Below, piece after piece: positions 56,637 through 64,000 of a stretch of 64,000 nt of DNA. The stretch spans positions 776,313,138-776,377,137 of the forward strand of contig NC_090438.1 in NCBI RefSeq assembly GCF_031143425.1, written 5' to 3'. The translations under genes and the position numbers were made by a program. The stretch is from Pleurodeles waltl. Lineage: Eukaryota > Chordata > Amphibia > Caudata > Salamandridae. The notes under the pieces were generated by a model. That model ran no database searches. It was not told where the DNA came from and saw only the letters and a list, made by a program, of their open reading frames with translations. Positions within the stretch are counted from its first letter, which is position 1; each line of letters starts with the position of its first letter.

Positions 56637-56716
56637 ATATTGTTACCGAAGGTAATGTTTTCATTTGCATTAAACATAAGACAATCAAATACAATGAAAA
56701 ATGTAGCTGGACATAC

Positions 56717-56869
56717 CTCACCGGCGAAAAATATTTTCCCTTGCACATCCTCAGCAAGAATATCATATGCTTCTCCACTTCCACCAGTCTTAACAAAACT
56801 GTATGCCATCTGTGCCCATGGATCTTTGCTCCATCGGGTGACAAAATACTTGGTTGGGTCTGGAACTTC
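56717..56869 (-). CDS. kdm1b: Host exon: LSD-family amine oxidase (lysine demethylase 1B-like)
   Basis: A 153-bp exon encoding 51 residues in phase 0 at both ends. On the minus strand it is preceded by ATCATGCAG and followed by GTATGTCC, which are good splice acceptor and donor sites. The peptide contains YFVTRWSKDPWAQMAYSFV, GGSGEAYDILAEDV and FFAGE. The pattern V-T/S-R-W...D-P-W...YS...G-x-SG...YD...FFAGE is the flavin-binding/substrate C-terminal part of LSD histone demethylases. The residues fit LSD2 (KDM1B) better than LSD1, which has a Pro-rich insertion before LFFAGE. KDM1B removes methyl groups from histone H3 lysine 4 using FAD. Flanking exons are not seen in the window, so both neighbouring introns are long and repeat-filled. 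DIRS A1 begins 80 bp beyond the donor in the same orientation. Confidence 0.8.
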
Positions 56870-56941
56870 CTGCATGATCAAATAAATATATTAATCTATA
56901 CTGTTGCCACAACAAGGGTTGCTCGTGTTTCATAGACATTC

Positions 56942-57622
56942 TGTAGGAAGCTGGCTCTGTGTATACTATATAAAAATGAGATATAGCGTGCACAGAGTCC
57001 AGGGGTTCCCCAGAGGATCAACAGAGGCTAAAGTAGATAATATTAACGTTCTCTTTTGTGGTAGCGTGGTAGAGCACTAAGGCTTATCAGAGGGTAGTGC
57101 AAAGCATTTGTTGTATAAACACAGGTAATAAAGGAAGCACACACTCAATGACTAACTCCAAGCCAATGGTTTTCATAAAGTAAAAATATATTTTGTTACT
57201 TTATTTCTAGAACCACAAGATTCAAATTGTAGGTAAGAACATTTGCAAGTAAGTATCCAACATATGTATCAATACCACTTTGTTTCAATTCGGCAAGTTA
57301 AACCGTTTAAAAAAAATAATAATAATAAGTTGTAAAAGCTGACTGCGCAATTTTCAGAAACAGTTTAAGGGGGGAAGAAAAGTTAGCACAGATTTGAGGT
57401 AAGTACAAGACTTATGGATCCAGTCTCCAGGGGCTAGGAAGTCCATTGGTTGGGTTTCAAGTTAACCCCAAACACCCACCACCAGCAACAAGGGGCTGGC
57501 CAGGTTCAGAGGTCCAAGTTGAGTTCAATTTAACATGGGCTCCTATGGATACTGGAGGCGCTTGGAAACAGGCCTGCTTGCAGGTAAGTACCTGCATCTT
57601 CGAAGGGCAGACCTGGGGGGTT
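56942..57622 (-). mobile_element. T1 element fragment
   Basis: It begins TGTAGGAAGCTGGCTCTG and follows T1 copies (compare 25075 and 60698) for about 680 bp, to the words GAAGGGCAGACCTGGGGGG. The match then stops abruptly at about 57622. The other end is missing. It lies 72 bp upstream of the host exon's acceptor, on the other side of the exon from DIRS A1. Confidence 0.8.
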
Positions 57623-57899
57623 TAAAATTCTGAATTCTGAAATCAGATTTCAAATTAAATATATGAATGGCATATGCAGCTCCACTTATAGTGCTTCTTA
57701 AAAATTATGCAGAGAAACTAAGAAACTGGTTGTTCTAATTATGGCTAGGAACAAATAGACGTAGTAAAATGCACTAGACACCAAGACCAAACAAAGGATA
57801 GATGTGATAGTTTCTAGTTTATTTGTGCACAAACTTTAATGCACTTCCCTTGACACCTGTGTATAATACCTAAAACATGTATGTATGTTCCTTTCCGTT

Positions 57900-59760
57900 C
57901 TCTGCATGATGACTCTCATGCCCTTTGATCGAGATTCCCCCCAATATGGCTGCCACCCATGGCCCCTTGAGACTTACGGGGTTCCATTGCTATTCTTCTA
58001 CTCCACCACGGGGCTCCCCTTCCCCCCACCTCGTGTTATATAACGCCGGCCGGTTTTCTCCTTGGACCGGCTTCACATTGAACTGACACGTTCTCTACTC
58101 CGCACCTTCGGTGAGTTTACCTTACTTCTCTTTTTGTATTTCTGACTCCCCAGAGATGTGTGTCATCTCGGCGGTACGTCCCGTTTACTGTTATATATTT
58201 AGAGACTATCAGTACTACTTTCAATCCTGTATTTGACGCTCACGCCAAAAATGTATCCCCGCGTTTCCTGTTCTGACCTATTTCCACTTTAATATGCGCA
58301 CTGGCCGGGTCCTTGAATCTTTGTTTTTCTGTCTCGGATGCTCTTTGCACCTATATACTCACGCCGGCATGACTAGGAGGACCCACCCCCATATGCCTTA
58401 CACATCCTTTTTCCCTGGTGATTTCGGCACCAGTCCTAATAATGTTAGCTTCCTTCAGTTGTTACGGTATCGGTTCACCCTTTTTCACCTCCTAATTATG
58501 TTACCTACTTCTAGCACCTTGGCACCCAATGTGTTTACTTGGTTGCTTTATTGACAGTAGTGCCCACCTACCCTTTCACTTTCCACACTTTCACTGTGAC
58601 GCTCTGGCCCCTTAGCCTTGCTAGACTTTCACTACCCTCAGATCACTGCCACTGTCCTCAGTTATCTCCCGGGTCTTTCCACTGTCACTTCTTTACCGGA
58701 TTCCTCAGTACCCACATCATCCCCGTTCTCCTGTACGCATGTTGACCTATCTGAAACTTGCTCTGCCCTCACCTTTGATGCAATCACTTAATAAACTTAC
58801 CTTTCACCACTCTTACCTGTAAGGGCTACCCTGCCTCTTTACTGTTACCAACATTCATGCTCTTGTTATGGCCTTTTTTACTCATTTCACTATGTTTTTA
58901 TTTCTTGTGCGTTCCATTCATATCTTTTACCATCTTAGGATTTACCAAGGTCCTTGGCCTTTCCTTATCTGGGGCTGTACACAGATTACTGCCTGTTCCA
59001 CCCCCCTGAACTCCTTCCCTGTCACCCATGAACCTTCGGCTGACTCGGACGTTCACGTGCCTTTAACACAGGTATTTCTCCCCTCCCTTGTTCCTGCTTT
59101 TTATTTTATTATGTATCTCCACTTTTTTGTTGTTTACCTCGTTGCGTTCATCGCTTTGATACACATTATCTATTTCTCTCACGCTTTAGCCTTCCCTGGA
59201 TACGGTATTTACGTATTCTTGAGAGTTGCAGTTCGGTCCACTACTTCCGTAGGTAGGCATTTCTATGCATTTGTCTCTACACTTAACATACTTTCCGATC
59301 ACCTGTGTTTACTTTTTTGGGACACACTATTGCACTCGGTTTTGGTTGCAATCATGCACATTCTGGGGTGCTTATATTTGTTTTGCACCTGTACGGATTC
59401 ACTTTGGTCTCCACGTGCTACTCTTTATTTTTGTTTGGTATTCATACACAATCCTGACTACAGGTGTTGGATGTCACTTTTCATACACATGTGAATTTGC
59501 CATGTCTTTCTACACCAACTCACCTTTGCGCCATTTTTTATGACCTATGTTCCAGAATACATGTACATTTCATAATAGCCATTACAATATGTACTTTCAG
59601 CCTTGATAAAGTCACAAGTGTGACGAAACACGTGTCGGCTGTATCTGTTGAGACTTGCTGGCTGTACCTACATGGATGTAACTATGAAGTGACGACTACA
59701 GTCCGAATAAAGATCTACTGAAACCTAACGAAGGACTCTGCATTACTTGTTTTCGGACTT
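57900..59760 (+). mobile_element. Retroelement-like repeat with hammerhead motif (Penelope-like?)
   Basis: Borders are approximate. The segment begins in pyrimidine-rich sequence with a TATA-like GTTATATAACGCC (58033-58046). Its longest reading frame (58868-59494) is a hydrophobic, Phe/Leu/Cys-rich translation of T-rich DNA with no recognised domain. Near the 3' end is a hammerhead ribozyme motif (59598-59641) and then CCGAATAAAGATC (59703-59715). Hammerhead motifs of this compact form are known from Penelope-like elements and their non-autonomous relatives. I see no RT or GIY-YIG coding sequence here, so this would be a non-autonomous or decayed copy. Confidence 0.45.
59598..59641 (+). ncRNA. 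Hammerhead ribozyme motif, type I layout (variant core)
   Basis: Reading 5'-3': stem I strand CAGCC, core TTGATAA, a single A, stem II GTCAC-AAGT-GTGAC, the invariant GAAA, a tiny self-complementary stem III (CACGTG), then GTC as the cleavage triplet, and stem I strand GGCTG. CAGCC pairs with GGCTG. The canonical core is CTGATGA; here C3 is T and G8 is A. That would keep the 3-8 base pair as U-A but replaces the catalytically important G8. Self-cleavage may therefore be weak or lost. Confidence 0.65.
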
Positions 59761-60349
59761 ACAACGTGCATTATGCTTTTTACAATAACTGAGCAATACG
59801 CTATATGAGTGCGGTGGTTATCTCTGTTCATGTATGTATGTATGTTATGCAGGCATACAGGTGAACAAGTTACTTATCTTCGGAAACGTCTTATCTGACA
59901 GAGACTATATTTGAGTTCAGATTCCTTACCTTTGAATTCTCCCCAGGCATCCGACTGGATCCAGGAGATTTTTCGTGAGCAGTACCCCTGCACCGGAATT
60001 TCTTTCGTGAGCAGTACCCCTGCACGCTCATAGGCGGAATCGATTGGCTTTGTGTCTGTTGACAGCATCGTCTGCGTACCCAGCGGTGCTGGCATCAGTT
60101 TCTTTTTGCGACTTTGCCCACCAGAATTGCAGAGCCATGAAGAACACTGACCGCTGGTGTGTCAAAATTAGGGCCCTGAAAGGCATACAGCCCTGTTTCT
60201 AGAAATCCATTTGCAGACTGAGGAGTATAGTTGGGTCAGTAAGGTATATGTAGCTAGATATAGTTTCTACCAGATAAGGCGTTAGCAAAGGTAAGTAACT
60301 TGTTCATCTGATAGACATCAAGCTACGGATTCCTTATCTTTGAATAGAT

Positions 60350-60697
60350 ACCCAAGCAACACCATCCTTGGAGATGGGTTTGCAAACCAATTTCAAACAA
60401 GGAAGTCCTGCAGGACCGAACAGGCAAAGTGCCCATCCCTACGGACCTGACTGTCCAGGCAGTAATGTTCAGTGAATGTGTGCAGGGAGGCCGATGTTGC
60501 TACCTGGTAGATGTTTAGGACTGGAACTCCCTGTGCTAAGGCTGTGGTTGCAGCTTTAGCTCTGGTGGAATGAGCTTACAACACATTTAGGAGGTTGCTT
60601 CTTGGCCAGTGTAGCAGCTCTTGATGTAGAGTACGACCCAACGAGTGATGGTTTGTTTCTGCACCACCCAATCTTTCTTCGCACCCACATACCCTGC
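60350..60697 (-). pseudogene. DIRS tyrosine recombinase C-terminus, copy B3
   Basis: Nucleotide order matches B1 10900-11230 (GTCCTGCAGGACCGAAC; GACTGTCCAGGCAGTAATG; TTTAGCTCTGGTGGAATGAGC). It therefore covers the H-x-x-R and Tyr region, but frameshifts leave no useful open frame. It continues beyond the T1 insertion at 63301-63520 (CACGAAGAGTTAATCATCC onward). Confidence 0.75.
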
Positions 60698-63300
60698 TGT
60701 AGGAAGGCGGCTCTGTATATACTATCTCAAAGTGAGAGATAGTGTGCACAGAGTTCAAGGGTTCCCCTTAGAGGTTGATAGTGGCAAAATTAGATAATTC
60801 TAATGCTCTATTTTGTGGTAGTGTGGTCGAGCAGTAGGCTTATTAGAGGGTAGTGTTAAGTATTTGTTGTACACACACAGGCAATGAATGAGGAACACAC
60901 ACTCAAAGACTTAACTCCAGGCCAAAAGTTTTATATAGAAAATATATTTTCTTAATTTATTTTAGAACCACAAGATTCAAGATTTGAAGTGAATACATAA
61001 AATGCAAGGTACTCCACATAGGTAAGTAAGGAACTTTGAATTAGAGCAGTAACACAGTTTTAGTTAAAATGGCAATAAGCTATTTGAAAAGTGGACGCAG
61101 TGCAAAAATCAACAGTTCCTGGGGGAGATAAGTATTGGTTAGTTTCTCAGGTAAGTAAGGCACTTACAAGTTCAGTCTCCTGGGCACAGGCAGCCCACCG
61201 TTGGGGGTTCAAGGCAACCCCAAAGTCACTGCACCAGCAACACAGGGCCGGTCAGGTGCAGAGGTCAAAGGAGGGCCCAAAACATATAGCTGCCTATGGG
61301 GAACAGGGGTGCTCCGATTCCAGTCTGCCAACAGGTAAGTACCTGTATCTTCGGAGGGCAGACCAGGGAGGTTTTGTAGAGCACTGGGGGGGGACACAAG
61401 TAGGCACACAAAACACACCCTAAGCGGCACAGGGGCGGCCGGGTGCAGTGTGCTTAGCAGGTGCCGGGTTTTCAATAGAAATCAATGGAGGGACCTGAGG
61501 GTCACTCTAGCGGTGCAGGCAGGGCACAGGGGGGCTTCTCGGGCCAGCCACCTACCGGGCTAGGCAGGGAGGTGGTTGCCTGATGGTCACTCCTGCACCG
61601 GAGTTCGGTTCCTTTTGATCCTGGGGGCTGCGGGTGCAGTGCTTGGTCCAGGCGTTGGGTTCTGTGGGAGTGCAGGGGGGTCGTCTCAGGTTTTTAACGA
61701 GGTCGCAGTCACCTGGGAGCCCTCTCTGCAGTGTTGGTTCACTGGAGCTCGAGCCGGGGGTGTCGGGTACAGAGTGTGAAGTCTCACACTTCCGGCGGTA
61801 AGAGTGAGGTCTTTTAAAAGTTGCTAAAAAGTTGCAAAGTTTTTGCTGTTTTTGAACAGTGCCGCTGTTCTTGGGAGTTTCTTGGTCCTTCGGTTCAGGG
61901 CAGTCCTATGAGGCTTCAGAGGTCGCTGGTCCCTGTCGGATGCGTTGCTGTGCAGGTTTTTGAGTCTGGAGACAGGCCAGTAGGGCTGGGGCCAAGTCAG
62001 TTGTCATCTCTGTCGTCTCTGTAGGGTTTTCAGGTCAGCAGTCCTTCTTCTTTGTGTAGGTTGCAGGAATCTGATTTCCTGAGTTCTGGGTCGCCCCTAA
62101 ATACTAGATTTAGGGGTGTGTTTAGGTCAGGAGGGCAGTACCTAATGGCTACTGTCCTGGAGGGTAGCTAAACCCTCTTTGTGCCTCCTCCCTGAAGGGA
62201 GGGGGGCACATCCCTAATCCTATTGGGCGAATACTCCAAACTCAAGATGGAGGATTTCTAAAGGCAGGGGTCACCTCAGCTGAGGACACCTTAGGGGCTG
62301 TCCTGACTGGTGGGTGACTCCTCCTTTTTTTTCTCATTATCTCCTCCAGCCTTGCCGCCAAAAGTGGGGGCAGGCATCTCCACTAGCTGGGATGCCCTGG
62401 GGTGCTGTAACAAAAGGCATGAGCCTTTGAGGCTCACTGCCAGTTGTTACAGTTCCTGCAGGGGGAGGTGAGAAGCACCTCCACCCAGTGCAGGCTTTGT
62501 TTCTGTCCTCAGAGAGCACAAAGGCTCTCAACCCAAGGGGGTCAGAAACTCATCTCAGTGGCAGGCTGGCACAGACAAGTCAGTCCTGCACTGAAGGATT
62601 GGGTAAAATACAGGGAGCATCTACTAAGATGCCCTGTGTGTGCATTTTGTAATAAATCCAACACTGGCATCAGTGTGGGTTTAATATTCTGAGCAGTGTG
62701 ATACCAAACTTCCCAGTATTCAGTGTAGCCATTATCTAGCTGTGGAGTTCGTTTTGACAAACTCCCAGACCATATACTTAATATGGCCACACTGTACTTA
62801 CAATGTCTAAGAATTGACTTAGACACTGTAGGGGCATATTGCTCACACAGCTATGCCCTCACCTGTGGTATAGTGCACCCTGCCTTAGGGCTGTAAGGCC
62901 TAGAGGGGTGACTTACCTATGCCACAGGCAACAATTTGTGTGCATGGCATCCTGAGGGGGATGCCATGTCGACTTTGCCTTTTTGTCTCCACCAACACAC
63001 ACAATCTACAATGGCAGTGTGCACGTGTTAGGTGAGGGGTCCATTAGGGTGGCACAACATGTGCTGCAGCCCTTAGGGGCTGTCCTTGGTCACAGGGCCC
63101 TTGGTACCACTGGTACCTTTTACAAGGGACTTATCTGTTTGCCAGGGATGTGCCAATTGTGGAACAATGGTAAATTTTTAAGTGAAAGAACACTGGTGCT
63201 GGGGCCTGGTTAGCAGGGTCCCAGCACACTTATCAGTCAAGTCAGCATCAATGTCAGGCACAAAGTGGGGCTAACTGCAACAGGGAGCCATTTTCCTACA
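60698..63300 (-). mobile_element. TG...CA-bounded element T1 (2.6 kb) in DIRS B3
   Basis: It starts TGTAGGAAGGCGGCTCTG and ends AGCCATTTTCCTACA. Flanks CCTGC (60693-60697) and CCCAC (63301-63305) match the 5-bp duplication scheme with two transitions. The uninterrupted DIRS sequence (compare 11204-11230) confirms the join at this point. No coding sequence; internal frames are chance. Confidence 0.83.
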
Positions 63301-63520
63301 CCCACGAAGAGTTAATCATCCACCCAGAACTCAGGGGTATGGTCAAGGTAGACCGACAATTCTCTTTTTGGGTCCAGGCGGTGGAGTATCTCCTCTTCTT
63401 AAAAGGATGTGGGGGTGCGTAGAAAGTAGGCAGAGTGATTGATTTGCCTACATGAAACGGTGTGACCACTTATGGTAGAAAAGACGCCCTGCTGCGAAGC
63501 ACCATTTTGTCAGGATTTAT

Positions 63521-64000
63521 CAATAAGTGTGGTGGGTTTGGACCAGGTACCCAAAATTAAGTCTGTGAGGGCATCATTGAATGAGAGTAGGGATTTGAAT
63601 GTGGAGACTCCAGGTTGCAGCACCTCCGTCAAGAGATTAGTCTTGACTGCCACCGAGGATAGCTGAAGGTCTAGGGCCTCAGCTGCTCTCTGCACAACCA
63701 CTGCGTAGGAAGCTCCATTCTCCATAGCCACGGTAGGGGGAGAAAGCGTATCAGTATCTGGAAAGGTATCCAGTCCACTGGCTTCACCCGGATCCTCACG
63801 CCAGTCCATTGCGCCCTAATAGGGCTAGTATTTTAAAGGGTCCAGAGACCCCTCCCAATCTTTCCTGAGGTCTAGCTCAACGTAATAAGGCTCAGGCTCT
63901 GATCTGGGAGGCAAGGCTCCTCCCGGCATTGGGCAACACCCATCCGGCTCTGTATTGGAGTCGGGATACAATGGGGATGGCACCACCAGGGCCGGGAGCC
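63521..64000 (-). pseudogene. DIRS gag, partial, copy B3
   Basis: The frame 63809-63510 contains GEASGLDTFPDTDTLSPP, VVVQRAAEALDLQLSSVAVK, LLTEVLQPG and FNDALTDLILGTWSKP. These match the central gag core of B1 and A1 (ASGLDTSPEW..., NLLTEVLHP, FNEALLDPVLE). After WSKP the frame runs into recombinase sequence, marking the internal deletion. Gag sequence continues to the window edge. Confidence 0.75.

Larger units (their letters stand above)
59863..64000 (-). mobile_element. DIRS retrotransposon copy B3 (deleted, split by T1, runs off the window)
   Basis: The left end is GAACAAGTTACTTATC (59863). The left repeat holds a short direct duplication: TTTCGTGAGCAGTACCCCTG occurs twice within 59975-60022. 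The internal complementary region is at about 60235-60350. The recombinase C-terminus follows, cut by a T1 at 60698. After 63300 the recombinase resumes, but at about 63520 the sequence jumps into gag. The rest of the recombinase and the whole RT-RNase H are deleted. The right end lies beyond the window. Confidence 0.85.

Noticed and set aside
56522..56716. Extending the kdm1b-like protein beyond FFAGE into the following open codons
   Set aside because: A canonical GT donor follows immediately, the next codons lose homology, and the frame then runs into the DIRS terminal repeat.
58868..59494. A 208-codon hydrophobic open frame that could be taken for a membrane protein
   Set aside because: It is a translation of T-rich repeat DNA with Phe/Leu/Ile/Cys bias, has no recognisable domain, and overlaps other frames of similar quality. 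Chance openness is the simplest explanation.
1..64000. CRISPR arrays, tRNA or rRNA genes, bacterial operons
   Set aside because: No regularly spaced short repeats, cloverleaf sequences or rRNA signature words were seen, and all coding evidence is eukaryotic mobile elements plus one spliced exon.

Overview
The window reads as intronic DNA from a very large, repeat-filled vertebrate genome. A salamander, probably a newt, is the most likely source. That is inference: it rests on the density and diversity of DIRS-type tyrosine-recombinase (YR) retrotransposons, several non-LTR retrotransposon lineages and multi-kilobase TG...CA-bounded repeats. The only recognisable host coding sequence is a single 153-bp exon on the minus strand (56717-56869). 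It encodes the end of the amine-oxidase domain of an LSD-family histone demethylase and best fits kdm1b (LSD2). There are no prokaryotic features, rRNA, tRNA or CRISPR.

Layout. 1-10.4 kb: a GC-rich palindromic repeat, a dead LINE on the plus strand (1.1-2.6 kb), an unrecognised minus-strand coding remnant (3.7-4.1 kb), and a CR1/Rex1-like LINE on the minus strand. That LINE is split at 5440/9519 by a TG...CA element (T3), which is itself split by a second element (T2, 5560-8185). 10.4-19.5 kb: DIRS copy B1, carrying a T1 element with a perfect 5-bp target duplication and a second truncated T1. 20.6-28.1 kb: DIRS copy B2 with a T1 element in gag. 28.3-35.05 kb: an old plus-strand DIRS (A3) carrying a 458-bp LINE tail and a 3-kb L1 with a 20-bp target duplication. 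35.05-50.64 kb: DIRS copy C1, broken by a T2 element, by a whole DIRS (A2, 40921-47152) and by a T1 element. 50.64-56.64 kb: DIRS copy A1, complete and with all three ORFs open. 56.7-59.8 kb: the host exon, a T1 fragment, and a retroelement-like repeat with a hammerhead ribozyme motif. 59.86-64 kb: DIRS copy B3, internally deleted and split by a T1.

How the parts work together. A1 shows the whole DIRS machinery on the minus strand. Gag (zinc-binding head, basic/SR region, RG-rich tail) overlaps an RT-RNase H ORF, which overlaps the tyrosine recombinase. The ends are inverted repeats, identical over 165 of 165 bases. A 110-bp internal complementary region is an exact complement of the left end joined to the right end, the template expected for making a circular intermediate. 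The other copies are degraded relatives, so the nesting gives a relative age order. The T1/T2/T3 elements begin TGTAGG, end CCTACA and generate 5-bp target duplications. T1 and T2 also carry AATAAA about 240-260 bp from one end, which fits solo LTRs at least as well as non-autonomous DNA transposons.

Limits: identities and boundaries were read by eye. Family names are from recalled motifs, and no database search was possible.
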